NCBI GenBank assembly: GCA_902806565.1
Contig: CADCXA010000015.1
Coordinates: 744,001-808,000 of the forward strand
From: Hypoxylon rubiginosum
Lineage: Eukaryota > Ascomycota > Sordariomycetes > Xylariales > Hypoxylaceae
DNA length: 64,000 bases
Reading direction: 5' to 3'
A program made the position numbers and the translations under genes. Positions 47,054 through 58,803 of this stretch are shown in pieces. Position 1 is the first letter of the stretch. Each line of letters opens with the position of its first letter. The notes beneath the pieces were generated by a model. The model was not told the origin of the DNA. It did no database searches and saw only the letters and a program-made list of their open reading frames with translations.

Positions 47054-47590
47054 ATAGTAGTCCCTTGCTGATGGTGCACTACAAATGATATTACATCGAC
47101 GGAAACAGGAAGAGTCACTTAATGTGACCGTGTGCCTGAGATTCATCACGCAGTCTCGTCTGATGCGCAAGATTACCTACCTAGAGGTAACCACCTAGAG
47201 GTAACCTAGGTAGGTAGATTTAGCAACACAGACGTCAAACTCACTCACTCTCGTACCGTGTCCAGTCTTTGTCATTATCATACTAGACCAGTGTTTTAAA
47301 TCCTGACAGATATCTTATTCGCCCTACCGCAAACGTGTCGAGTAGCCCGCTACACACATTGCAGATGAGGAGACTTAGTAGGTAGCTCGTTATCAACATC
47401 GGGCCGGATGGTCAATCTAGAGCACAATAGTCTACCTAACTCAAGACCTAGGTAGAGAAAGGGTGGGAGATATTGCGACAAGTGGAGCTAGGACTCTCAC
47501 CGCCAGTTGCTTTATTTTCACATCTTAACATATGCTTCGATATTCTGGACGAAACTCAGGCTCGGCAATGCAATAATGTGGTGCTTAGAT
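47054..47590. other. Convergent spacer, no gene seen
   Basis: Between the RidA stop and the esterase stop. Contains a palindromic CCTAGAGGTAACC/CCTAGGTAGG array at 47177-47217. Confidence 0.6.
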
Positions 47591-48701
47591 CTAGCTAGGT
47601 ACTCCATTCGTTGCGGAGTACATTGTTTCCCGAAGAGCGTCACAGAAATACGTGATAGCTTCCCTCCCGGCATCCAGAACACCATCCATAGCGATGAAGG
47701 GGTGCGGCTGGCCTTTCATCACATGAACATCAGCATTAACACATGCTTGGCGCAACTTGTCTCCAAATTTCCGTCCCTCGTCTCTTAGCACATCCAGCTC
47801 GCCCACCACGATGACAGCAGGGGGTAGTTTTGACCAGTCTCCCTGCCATAGCAACGGACTAGCCTCCGGGTGAGACCAGTCTGACTGATTTGGGAGGTAG
47901 TGATATCGGTACCACAGCATCTTAGGCGCTGGTAGTGCTGGGGAGTGTTGGTTTTCTCTCCACGAGTTAGTATTCGTTGTGTCGGCCGTGTTGTCCGTCA
48001 CCGGGACCGAGAGTAGCTGCAACGAAAATCTTGGGCCGCCGAGGGCTGCTGCGCGCTGACACATTATTGCAGCCAGGTTTCCACCCGCAGAAGAGCCTCC
48101 CGTGGCGAGCTTGGTGGTGTCTAGCTGTAGGATCTCTTTCCCCTGACCTATAACCCAAAAGATGCTTTCCCAGCAGTCGTCGACTGCCGCAGGGTAGGGG
48201 TCTTCGGGGGCGAGCCTTAATATACACCGTCAGCATCTCGTTTCCACTCTTCAAAATCTACCGAGTCGCTAACCTGTAATCCACCGCGACAACCACGCTC
48301 TTTCCACGAGCGCACAGATTAGATGCAATGACATTTTCCGTATCAACAGTGCCTAGGACCCAGCCTCCGCCATGGAAATAAACACAGATGGGCCATCCTT
48401 TATCAGGCCGCGGCCCTTGAGGCGTAAAAGCACGAGCTTTAATACTCGGGCCCACTGTCTCCTGCCGCGGTATAGAGTAATCGACTACTTTGGCGACGGG
48501 GGCCAGAGGGCCAGCACCTGGGATCAGAGTACCACTCGCTCGCGAAGCTTCTATGGGTTGCAAGTGAACTTGCTGGTTCTTCATGATATGCTTGTTATAG
48601 AAAGCTGCATACTGAGGGTTGATGCGGTCGACTACCGACGGGTGTAGAGGATAGGGAGGTTCGGGGTGATCCCTGTGGACTAGCCTTTGCTCAACGCTCA
48701 T
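47591..48701 (-). CDS. Alpha/beta hydrolase, hormone-sensitive-lipase-type esterase
   Basis: Two exons (48701-48274, 48215-47591) encode 350 aa. The HSL-family oxyanion motif HGGGW is at 110-114. The nucleophile elbow is GGSSAGG with Ser185. The acid is in GELDVLRDEG and the catalytic His in KGQPHPF near the C-terminus. Substrates of such enzymes are short-chain acyl esters, including xenobiotic and secondary-metabolite esters; the specific one is unknown. The intron falls at VDYR|LAPEDPYPAAVDD, a conserved block, and its removal restores it. No signal peptide, so the enzyme is probably intracellular. Confidence 0.93.
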
Positions 48702-50399
48702 GATGTAATTTTATAGATATTAACTATCCAAAGTACTAGGTGTGGTGTGTGCAGTAAGTTCAAGAGTGTTGGGGACTAGATGATCAGAGTGTGTTCTAAC
48801 AATGCCACCAGGATGAAGGCGCTGCCGGCTTTATGTACGAGAACGTGCAGCGAAGCCAGTGACAGACAGTAACAGTGGACGTGGACTAGTCTGGCTGCCC
48901 TATCTCGTAGTGGCCGCAAGCACGTCCATGAATGGTCATTCTTATCGCATACTAGAACAGCATCCACCTCAGAATCATCAGATTCTTATGCAGCTTGATG
49001 CTGTTCAACGCCGATTTTGTCTAGACCATATATGCAATGACGTCGAAAATGCCGATACCGCCACATTCGAAAGAAATAAGGCAGCTCGTACTATACGAGC
49101 CGTGATATCAGTGTAGCAACTCCTCTCAATAGAACCGGACGATGTCGATGTCAGGTAACTGTTGGGAATTAACCCCGAGTCGCCCCCATTCCCTATTCGT
49201 AGCACAAAACTCAGGGTCCAGCATGCGTTCTCCTTCTGCCCACCTTAGCTGACATCATTTAGCCAACCGGGAGCCCATCCCGCTTGTCTCTTCTACATAT
49301 GATGTGCGTATGCGAGTTTGTCTAGACTTCACTCCGATGCAACCTCGTCAAGACATACACCACCTTAGAAGCCCCCGTTGACCCCCTCGTTCCCCCTACA
49401 CGAGCAATAGAATACCCCAACTAGGCAAATCGGGGTCTAGCGGACGGGCTTTGGGTGGGGGTCAAGCGTCACCGTTCGTGGATTCGACTCCTATCTTGAA
49501 GAAAGGGGGTCCACACAGATAACACATCCACGGATCGGAAAGAGGCGACTCGGCGAATCGAACTACAATTTACTGTATCGGGTCTGCCGATACGGCTGTG
49601 GGAATAGGCCGACGTGGAAACTATGGGATGCTATAAGATCCGGTAGCGGCAGATAGGTGCGATATAGGCGAAGTCTATGGTGCGAGGCAGGTAGGACGCT
49701 CGCTGTCTTTACAATTTCCATAATCCAACCGTGGGCGTGGAATGAGAAGTCCATAACCGATAATTCATTTCTCCTAAATACTCGATGGTGCTGACCGGGT
49801 CTTGATTATTTCATAATATCTCGCTCCGAATATTTATCATCTCTGTGTTGTCCCCTTCTCCTAAATTTCATCTAGAAGCGGGAGATACCATCTTCGTTAC
49901 CCCCTCGTGGTGGCTATCATGTTATAAGAACCAATTCGAACATAAGTAATCATGCTCAATTTATTCCCTCGCCTCTCTAGAGCGTGATGCCTCCTCATCG
50001 TCACCTTCGTACGGATAAGAGTGGTTCACCTAGTTGAAGGGCTTGTAAATGACGAAACTATCACGAATGCGCAGCGACGAGTTTATGCGCCAAGAGTGAG
50101 TCTTGAAGACCTCGCGAGCCATCCCGTTCTGCTCTTCTCAGCTGGCGATGCGGATAGCTCGACAACTACCTGATATACTCTAGATGGCCCTTGGGTGAAA
50201 TATGTAATAAAAAAATAAAAAAATTAAAAAATTTCTCGGGATCTTTTCATTTCGTGTGGTAAGGAAGCATACCCCCGCTTGAGGATCCTGAACATGTATT
50301 GCTAGTATAATCTATCCTCTTCAACAGATCTCAGCCACGGCTTGCTTCATACCACCAAGACTGCTCAATAACCGACAAGTGAGTCGATTTCATTTGATT

Positions 50400-50401
<2 letters not shown>

Positions 50402-50431
<30 letters not shown>
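50402..50431. repeat. (AT)15 microsatellite
   Basis: Uninterrupted alternating A and T for 30 nt. Confidence 0.95.
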
Positions 50432-50433
<2 letters not shown>

Positions 50434-51374
50434 ACGTACCTCTCTACCTAAAGGTATATATTGAACTGGGAATGGCCGATGAGCTTACGTTAGTTAGATA
50501 ACTCGTAGTCTTGGTATATAGGGCGGGGCCTAAATGAACATTGAGGTTTAGTTAGGAGGTAGGTAACAAGTCAAAAGCCAAATTTGCAATAAGATCGTTT
50601 AGGATTAGAATAAATTTGGCATATTACAGAATCAGTCTCCTCTTTGCTTTGGGTATGAATGATCCATCAAAGCTACCTTATACCTCTCCCGACCAGTGCA
50701 GTAGGATGAGAGAGATGGACACTGTTATTGAGTCTGATCTAGTCTGATCTAGTACATAGTTTTAGACGGCAGTGTTCTAATTCCTTTACAGGTATCCAGG
50801 TAGATTTGGTCAATCTATGAAGTTACCTAGTAATACACACCGTTACTCGGTTAGACATAAACCATAACAAAGCTCTTACCATTGATACTATTTTTTATTT
50901 ATTTTTTTCATTTATCCAAAACGAATGGTACAGTTATTTTTAACACATTACAGCTCGAGTCCCGGCGATTGAAACCAATACAGAATTCCCTGCATGAATG
51001 AATATCAGGCATCGTAATATGGCCTTTGCCCGGAGTTTACGGAGGGTTCTTGTGTCGGGGTCGAATGTGTCAATGAATAATTACTAGAATAGGAAGGTTT
51101 GCCAAGACCTTGATATGGTTATATACGTAATATTATATTATTAAGAGGATTTGGGTACCTTGGCGTCTGGTAGCCTGGGCAGCTTAAATTAGGTAGCCTA
51201 ACCTTGTATAATTAAATAAAAGGGTTGCTAAGACTTGAATATAGCCTTATAGATTATATGATAATATTGGAATATTAGAATATTAGGATCCTGGTATTGA
51301 TGGATTAGGTAAGGCAACTTGGCCTGGCACCTAACCCTTAACCTAGCACCTGGTAATTAAGGCCTTTTGGGTGA

Positions 51375-51464
51375 GCGCGCAGGAGGCGGAGGGCGGATTT
51401 TTTGCGACGGAGGCGAGCGAAGCGAGCCGAGGAGCAAAAAATTCGTCCTCCGCCGACGCGCGCG
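51375..51464. repeat. GC-rich imperfect inverted repeat (fold-back element)
   Basis: Left arm 51375-51405 (with GGCGGAGG and ATTTTTTGC) pairs imperfectly with right arm 51434-51464 (GCAAAAAAT and CCTCCGCC). The 28-nt loop carries GCGAGCGAAGCGAGC. It is a GC island inside AT-rich DNA and could be a small non-autonomous fold-back element or an RNA hairpin; I cannot assign a family. Confidence 0.6.
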
Positions 51465-51670
51465 AGCTTGCGAATAGGGGCATTTAGGTATAAGGGTGAG
51501 GGTGAGGGTGAGGCTTCCGGAAACTCCGGGCTACTGTGCCGCCCAGGGGGTGGCCTTGCAATATTATATGTAAACAAATAAACACATACACTTGAAATAA
51601 TTCGTTACGTCACTATCTACATATACATAAGGTACGACTAGCTGCGTGACCCGTCCTTCGGCCGGGGAAA

Positions 51671-51682
51671 GGGGGGGGGGGG
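51671..51682. repeat. G12 homopolymer
   Basis: A run of twelve G, flanked by GGGGAAA; a likely sequencing-error-prone site. Confidence 0.9.
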
Positions 51683-52390
51683 CTTCCTTTACGCCACAGA
51701 TGAGTCTGAGCTTCAAAGGCTCTGATTGGCTAGCCACACCTCAGCGCACGTCCTTTGAATTCTTTGTAGAATCAATTGATCTATTCCACCACCGCTTAAA
51801 AACAGTGATAACTGGTATAGCTGGATAGAGCTCGTTTTGCGTGACCTTTTGATACCATTTGCATCTTTATAGACCTTGTTGCGATAGAATCGCAAAGGAA
51901 AAGGTCGAAAAGTGCGGGGCGATTCTAAGTATCTGATTGGCCGGTGGAATTGTGGCAGTACTAATGAAATAAAGAGAAGTTGATGAGATGATGCTGATGC
52001 CGGCGCTAATGCAAGAGCTTGTTTACCAGGTACGGGTGGTGCGGGCAGCGGGCAGCGGGCAGCGGGAGAAGCATGCGGGGTAACAGGTACTTGGTAAGGC
52101 AAGAGCACATAATGTGGCAAGCTCGTTGACGAGCAACGCCTGACGCTTTCAGCTGACCTTCCATTGTTTACTTATGACCCCTATGACCCCTATGACTCGA
52201 GGGAGGTATTGCAACTAATAGAGTATTCCCCCGCAGGATAAAAGTCCCTTGTTCCATGACAAGCTAGCTTGGATTTACTTTCCTACTCTCCATCGTTTTG
52301 AGCTCTGACGTCGACTTGTCAACCAAACTAAGAACTCCAAGAAAACAACACATACACGAAGCACGAGAAAGCCGAGCAACTAAATACAAC

Positions 52391-52912
52391 ATGGCTGATC
52401 AGAATAAGCCGCGATCCCCCGTCGACGAGACTCCCATCTCTCCTATTCGCCCAGACAACGAGAGGAGGAACTCGCTTGAGCAGCACTTGCAACATCGTCC
52501 AGAACGCTCCGAGCTGGTTGAAAGTACTGTCGCATTTTCCCTTAAGCTTCTCCACGCCGCAGAAGACTATAAGGAATCGCTAATCTAATACCATTTCCTA
52601 CAGAGAATATCTTGCTTGCTTCGACCGCTGCTCCTAGCCTACAAGAAAAACAGAAAGAAGTAAGTAAATTCTCTCTCACAGCCTTTAGAAACCGGATGGG
52701 AAAGGGACACAGACATGAATTAACCTCAATACTTGAATATGTAGTTGGAGAAGCACATGCGGGCCGATTCGCTCAACGACAAGATCTCTCACCGACCCCC
52801 TCCAGAGAAGCTCATCCAGGAGGGCGTGCTTCACGAAGACCCTCGATCACCCGAGGAAAAGTACGAAGAAGCGATCGAGGACGAGTATGCCAAACGCGAG
52901 GGTGGCGCTTGA
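52391..52912 (+). CDS. RPEL-repeat protein
   Basis: Three small exons (52391-52523, 52604-52659, 52745-52912) encode 118 aa. Two RPEL motifs are readable: LEQHLQHRPERSELVEKNIL (about 29-48), assembled across intron 1, and LNDKISHRPPPEKLIQEGVL (about 73-92). RPEL motifs bind G-actin in animal MRTF and Phactr proteins; fungal two-RPEL proteins are conserved but little studied. The rest is charged, with an acidic C-terminus (EEKYEEAIEDEYAKREGGA). No membrane segment or other domain. The third exon begins directly after a TAG acceptor at 52744. Because each exon is under 170 nt the gene is easily missed. Confidence 0.88.
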
Positions 52913-54003
52913 ATAGGGTTCAGTATGAATTCATCGAGTCTGGTACAGTAGTGGTAGTGGGAGTGGCAGAGCAGTCAGCGGGGTGGTATGATGATCTCGT
53001 GGTTCTGGCTGGGTACGAATACAAGCGGCCGGCACGGGCGAATGACTTCATTTATGTATGTAAACATTATAACAATACGTCTTCTAAGATGGGAGAATGA
53101 TGAGCATCTAATCTAGTATTCTATACTACCAATACGGTTGCCATAACATGTGTACGTTCGGGATCGACGATTACGTCCAGACTTGGCATTTGACGACAGT
53201 ATAAAATACAGTGCCGTACTCCTTTCGCACTACATTGTAGCACGACTCTCACATCCGTCGACCTTGCAGGGGTCTCTCACATCATTTTTGAGGTCACTGA
53301 TGGACCCCGTAGACTCGACTTGCTTGGGTTTCATTGTAGTATAGTATACAGGATAGGTAGTCCAAGACTTATAAACTAACAGGTTATCACGACGTATCTC
53401 CACGGGAGCTACCTATGATGATATCTTCTAGACTAGAACCGGTATTAACTCCTCTCACGTGTCCGGTACTTGCGCGGCAACGTCGTAGTGTATAGGGATG
53501 CAGTGGATCAAGATCCAGGACAGATCCTCCCCCACACTACCCCGACTTCTTGGAGCCGCTGCTATTCCACCACTGAGAGAGAGCGTTGCGGTCCGAGTCG
53601 GTGAATTGACGTTGTACTCGGTCCTGAAGTGACCGAAATGCCATGCCGTAGTCATACCCATAGTTGGAGTAGATGCCTTGATACCCTGCCTTGCACACGG
53701 AGCTCTATTTCATTACGAGCCTGTGCCCGGGTCTCTGGTAACTGGCTCGAGATGCTATAGGGCCGCATATCGATCAATGCTGGGTTGACTTGGGCGACCA
53801 TCCACTTCGATACTCCACCGGATGCAGCACCAGATGGCTCTCGTTTCGGTACTTCTCTGCATACTCTGATCACCTCCAACCTCATCCAAACATGAGTCAC
53901 TTTTCTATAAGGGCTTGGGGTTATCCCCTCGAAGCTTTGACTTTGCTATATCGGTCTTTAAGCGCGTCTCGATGTTCCGTGTCTCTCGGTAGTTCTCGTC
54001 GAC
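52913..54003. other. Intergenic, no gene seen
   Basis: 3' region of the RPEL gene and promoter of the arabinofuranosidase gene. Small frames on both strands have no protein character. Confidence 0.6.
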
Positions 54004-55732
54004 ATGGTGTTCCCGAAGCTGGTTATCCAGACTGGCATCTTTGCCTACGCAGTCTCCTCAGTTACAGCCGTCGATATCTCCGTAAGCTCTACGGGTGGCA
54101 ACGCTACAAACGGTCATCAGTATGGCTTCTTGCATGAGGTATGCTACCCGTCCGAATAATGGAGGAGCATCTAATAATCCTACAAACAGGACATCAACAA
54201 TTCAGGCGATGGCGGCCTCTATGCCGAATTAATTCGGAACCGTGCCTTTCAGATAAGCGAGGGCTTTCCGGCCACTTTGGACGCGTGGCATCCAATTAAT
54301 GGTGTCGAGTTATCGCTCAAGAACCTCAGCATCCCACTGTCCGATGTTTTGGTGACCTCAATGAATGTGGCTGCCTCTCCAGAGCAGGGTGAGGTCGGCT
54401 TCTTCAACGATGGATACTGGGGTATGGACGTCAAGGCTAGTAGAAAATACAGCGGATCATTCTGGGTCAAAGGAGCCTATTCTGGTCAATTCACTGCCTC
54501 ACTACAATCAAACGTTAGCGGCGAGACGTTTGGGACCGCAAATATCACATCTCAGTCGACTGCTGGCGAGTGGACCGAGCACGAGTTCGAGTTGACACCT
54601 TCGAAAGACGCCCCGAATTCTAATAATAGCTTCGTACTGACATTTGATGCTTCGGTGAGTCGAGCGTAATACTCGCCCGAGCGCATACACATACAATCTA
54701 ACAGTGGCGTCTTCTATAGGGCGTAAGTGGAGGGTCTCTCGACTTTAACCTAATCAGCTTGTTCCCCCCAACGTTCAGGGGTCGGAAGAACGGGATGCGT
54801 ACCGACATTGCTGAAGCGTTGGAGCAATTCCACCCTGTAAGCCGCCTCTCCGAAGGTGTGAGACTTGGTTATGTTATCAACTGCTAACACTAGTGCTTAA
54901 GACCCTCTTCCGCATTCCAGGGGGCAATAGTAAGTGATATTGTATTTTCTCTGGTAATTCCCTAGACCTAAGGCTCTTTTGTTACTACCTAGGCGTTTTA
55001 CCAGCGCCGGGCCATCTTACGATGGGGTATTCGATTGATTATGCCGTATGGTTTACCGACCGCTCATTGCTTACACAAATTCACTGTAGTGCTCGAGGGA
55101 TTGACGAATAGGTCGTGGTGGGACTGGAAAAACACACTTGGTCCTCTTAAGAATCGACCGGGCTTCACGGGGGCGTGGGGATATCAGCAAACCAACGGCC
55201 TAGGTTTGGTGGAATACCTCGAGTTCGCAGAGGACATTGGTATGGAAATCGGTGAGTTTGAATTTGTGCGGTTCCAGTGTCTTCTTAATCTTACTCGAAT
55301 GTAGTCCTGGGCGTCTACGACGGTCTTTCTCTCAACGGAGACATAACACCGGAAAGTCAGTTGCAGTACTACATCGACGACGCGCTGGACGAAATCGAGT
55401 TCATCCGGGGGCCAGCGGACTCGAAATGGGGCTCAGTCCGTGCCGAGCTCGGCCATCCGGACCCGTGGAAGCTCCAGTACGTCGAGGTCGGCAACGAGGA
55501 CTGGCTTTCTGGAGGGTGGGAGACATTCAAAGAATACCGATTCCCGAATTTTCTCTCGGCGCTCAACGAAGCATATCCCGATATTCAAGTTATCTCCTCG
55601 GGATCATATTACGATGGTTATGACATCCCCCAGCCTGCCGGTGGTGATTATCACGTGTACGCCGAGCCAGATACGCTCGTTGCGGAATTCAACAAGTTCG
55701 ACAACATAACGACGCCACATATTATTGGCGAG

Positions 55733-55770
55733 ATGGCTGCCATTCATCCGGATGGCTGCCATTCATCCGA
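55733..55770 (+). repeat. 19-bp tandem duplication inside GH51 exon 6
   Basis: Two adjacent 19-nt copies (55733-55751 and 55752-55770) start ATGGCTGCC and differ only in the last base (G versus A). Only the second copy continues into the expected family sequence (HPNGGSGWDGP in its own frame). Confidence 0.95.
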
Positions 55771-56186
55771 ATGGCGGCAGCGGCTGGGATGGCCCGCAGC
55801 AGCCTTTCCCCTGGTAAGTGTACCCAGCAATTTCAAGCTTTGATAGGTAACGGACACACTTCAAGAGCTGGAAGATCATTACGTGATAGCAACCGGCATG
55901 AGATACACAAACGGGCCTTGGAGCTTACGCTGACTTGAAACTTATTGTAGGTGGGGAGGTACTATTGGCGAAGCGGTTTCCCTCATCGGATACGAGCGCA
56001 ACCAGGATAGAATCATCGGGGCAGCATATGTAAGCTCTTGAACTTTGCCATAAATCCCCAAAGCCTCTCGCCGAAAGCGCTGATAGGGTTGACTAACACA
56101 CAACAGGCGCCCATCATTCGAAATAGTATGTGGAAAATCCGGCTTACCTCTCGTTCCCTTTTCTTTCCATCGAGGGAGATTTCACC

Positions 56187-56212
56187 GTGTGGCTCCCCCT
56201 TGGGAGCCACAC
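56187..56212. repeat. Perfect 11-bp hairpin inside a GH51 intron
   Basis: GTGTGGCTCCC and its exact reverse complement GGGAGCCACAC are separated by 4 nt, within the 162-nt intron 56126-56287. This could bring splice sites of an unusually long intron closer; role unproven. Confidence 0.7.
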
Positions 56213-56843
56213 AATGAAATAATCGGGCTTGTCGTCCTGTTTCACCCGAACTCTCTAAGCAGTAATGACTAACAGTAGACGCCGCAGTGAACCGCTGGCA
56301 GTGGGCAATAACCATGATACAGTTCACCGCTGATACGGTTACGAGGTCAACTTCGTGGTACATGTGGGAGGTGAGTTGACCACTTCATCCCCGAGGCTAT
56401 CGCTTGGGTATGTCGTTCGGGGACGTGCTAATACTGATAACTAGCTTATGGCCGCGCATACCATGACGGAAACTCTGCCGGCGACCTCGCAGTTTGATCC
56501 GCTTTACTATGTGGCTGGCAGGAATAACCAGACCGGTGGACACATCTTCAAGGCAGCTGTCTACAACTCAACAGATGGTGTCGACGTCCCTGTCAAGCTA
56601 GCATTCGAAGGCGTCGCACCGGGTACATCTGGGGAATTGACTATTCTAACGGGGCCAGAAGACCCGTACGGCAGCAATGACCCTTACACCGGCGTCAATG
56701 TGGTGAAGACCAGCAAAACAACAATACGATCTGATAAGAGCGGTAACTTCCAGTTCAACTTGCCCGACCTGAGCGTTGCAATATTGGATACAAGCCCTGC
56801 GACAACCCGCCGCTGGAACAGAACGACTAGGCGAAAGACATGA

Positions 56844-57572
56844 TATGATATAGAGTAAGACTGAGTTTTATGAGATCTCCTGCTCATTGGCTATGCATGG
56901 GTGGCATGTAACAAGCTTCCTACTCAAATTGCTCTTTCAATTATAGTCACTTTCGTAGGCTCTTCAACGAACATTGAGCGTGTAGGTATAATTACGAAAC
57001 GAGTCTCATGTACCCAGATTACAAGCCAAACGCGCATCCACATCCACATAGGTACCTAGGTAGACTAGAATGTGCTGGCTGAAACATATAAAAACTGAGT
57101 AGTTGGCAGGAGACATGTATTTTGTTCAATAGCACCGATGCCCCTATGAGAATTGCGGCTATACGTGTATCGAATGATGGGGTGGGCGCTTCCTATAAAT
57201 GCTCACGCCCTATAGGCTAGCAGCAAACGGGAGTGCTGATCAATGCAATTCTACGTGTTCTCTTCGACAGCAGCGTAGACCCAGATACGAATGACGAATG
57301 CAGACGGATATGAATACAGAGGCCATTGGAAGCTGCCTTGCTGAGTTGTCTTTCGCTAGTAATATGATACAATGCGACTGGACATAAACACTTTAGCTGA
57401 GGCTGCGAAATCCCGGGAAACTCGGGCAAAAGCCTAGGATGAACAACCGGCGATACCGAATGGTTCTCTACACTGTATAGGTATCCGACTCACCTTGGAT
57501 GTACTTCAAAAGGGTTTCGATACAGCTCAAACCTGGAACGGATGCCCGAAATTCCTATTCCCGGGGGAGAAT
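56844..57572. other. Intergenic, no gene seen
   Basis: Between the GH51 relic and the next plus-strand gene. Includes one TAGGTACCTAGGTAG palindrome copy (57050-57064). The reading frame of the next gene is open for 26 codons before its first ATG, so an upstream exon cannot be excluded. Confidence 0.55.
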
Positions 57573-58803
57573 ATGGCGTACCAGATAGCGGATAGGCGGC
57601 GTGTCTACCTCGCCTGCCGAGCCATCTTCGCCGGCGACAAAGCCCACCTGCGGCGACCGAAGAAAGTGCGAGAAGAAATCGAGAAGCGACCGTCCGCACT
57701 GGGATCACTAAACCGCGACTTGGGGATAGAAAAGGTGGTGGAAATTCTTCGCGACCTTTTAGAACGCCGCGTATTCGAGTCAGAGCTCAAAGCTAAGGTC
57801 GAGTTCCCCGAGCTATTCGTTTCGTCGCCTAGACAAGAGGCAAAACGCGAAGAATCGGAGATTGGAGCGGCGAAATCAACAGCCGAAGCACTCGAAGAGA
57901 TTGCTAGTGCGGAACACGCCGATGCTGAGAGCGACGAGGGGTTTGGGGGTGCCCACCAATACGGAGAGGATGTCAAGGTGGAAACTGGTAAGGTGGCCCT
58001 CAACAAGAAAAGGGCGAGATAAGTACCGTACGCGTTACTAAGACATAGTTCCAGATGTCGAACAAGCGGCTCCGCAACACACAATAGTCCTGCCTTCACT
58101 ATATCCCACCTATGTACCTTACAAGGCCCAACATGCCATTCTCACCCAGGCCCAACGGATGCTAGAGGAAAGCTGCTTTGAGTTTGTCCAGAAATGGGCT
58201 CCAGTAGCGCTCGAGGAACAGGGACTGGACTGCGCTAGTTCAGTCGAGCTGACGAAATGGACACGGCTGGTAGCTAAAATAGCCGACAAGATGCCCCAGG
58301 AGGCATTCAACCTTGGGGTAACACCGTTGACCGAGATACTCTTCGCGACGGACAAAGTTCGACACAGTGCGGTCCATAGGCTTTTAACGACTGCTCGCGG
58401 TATCCAGGATCTCGTCAGGTCAGCAGTGGCACTCACGTTAGCGCTCAACGACCATAGACGTGCGGGCGAGCTGGAGGAGATGTGCTACGAGCTTGACAGT
58501 AAGATCAAAGCCATGGAGCTGAATAAGAACGTGTTGGAAAACTCTGCCAAAGCTGGTCTCGAGGAGATTCAACGACAGCGAGAGGAGCTAGACAGGAGGG
58601 AGACCGAGATTATTGCCAACATGATACGAGATGACCGAGAGAATAAAAGTCTCGTCGGAATCCTACTAGAGGACTCGGTGGGCAGAATCTTAGAAGGGAA
58701 TACTGAGACGGAGGAGGAGGTGAAAGGAGGTCAAAACGGTAACGTCGGAAGGGATAGGAGCTTAAGTAGGGTGGCGGAGGATCCATTCAAAGTGTATTAT
58801 TAG
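57573..58803 (+). CDS. Unrecognised helical/coiled-coil protein
   Basis: Two exons (57573-57987, 58055-58803) encode 387 aa, joined through a good intron (GTAAGG, branch TTACTAAG, TTCCAG) at VET|DVEQ. The N-terminal half is basic and helical (RRRVYLACRAIFAGDKAHL, IEKVVEILRDLLERRVFE), with a Glu/Ala-rich acidic linker. After the junction come a Pro/Tyr segment (LPSLYPTYVPYKAQHAI) and a compact helical region (FEFVQKWAPVALEEQ), then a long coiled coil (ELEEMCYELDSKIKAMELNK onward). I recognise no family or catalytic motif and no membrane segment. The start is the first ATG in the open frame. It could be a structural or scaffold protein, with no evidence for a specific role. Confidence 0.75.

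Larger units (their letters stand above)
48702..52390. other. 3.7 kb AT-rich gene-free region
   Basis: No gene supported. It contains a (TA)n tract, a GC-rich fold-back element, a 12-G run, GAGGGT-type repeats (51494-51514) and, at about 51095-51330, two loosely similar AT-rich segments. It may include degenerate repeats inactivated by point mutation, but no transposon family can be named. Confidence 0.55.
54004..56843 (+). pseudogene. GH51 alpha-L-arabinofuranosidase, frameshifted by a 19-bp tandem duplication
   Basis: Ten exons can be followed: 54004-54138, 54190-54654, 54720-54836, 54902-54929, 55090-55251, 55305-55813, 55951-56029, 56107-56125, 56288-56370, 56445-56843. The product is a secreted hemicellulase that removes arabinose side chains from arabinan and arabinoxylan. 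It has a signal peptide (residues 1-23), GDGGLYAELIRNRAFQ, FRIPGGN, the acid/base Glu in VEVGNEDW and the nucleophile Glu in HIIGEM. Just after that, exon 6 holds a perfect-length 19-bp duplication (55733-55770). The exons sum to 1996 nt, one too many for a reading frame; removing 19 nt gives 1977 (658 aa). As it stands, translation leaves frame at the duplication and stops early, losing the last barrel strand and the C-terminal beta domain. All downstream splice sites and blocks (GGTIGEAVSLIGYERNQDR) are intact, so the lesion looks recent, or could be an assembly error. Confidence 0.85.

Noticed and set aside
49430..49560. tRNA-like GTTCGATTC on the minus strand
   Set aside because: No acceptor stem, D-arm or anticodon arm could be folded around it.
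51494..51514. GGGTGA/GAGGGT repeat as an internal telomere sequence
   Set aside because: Only three units and not the TTAGGG sequence of filamentous fungi.
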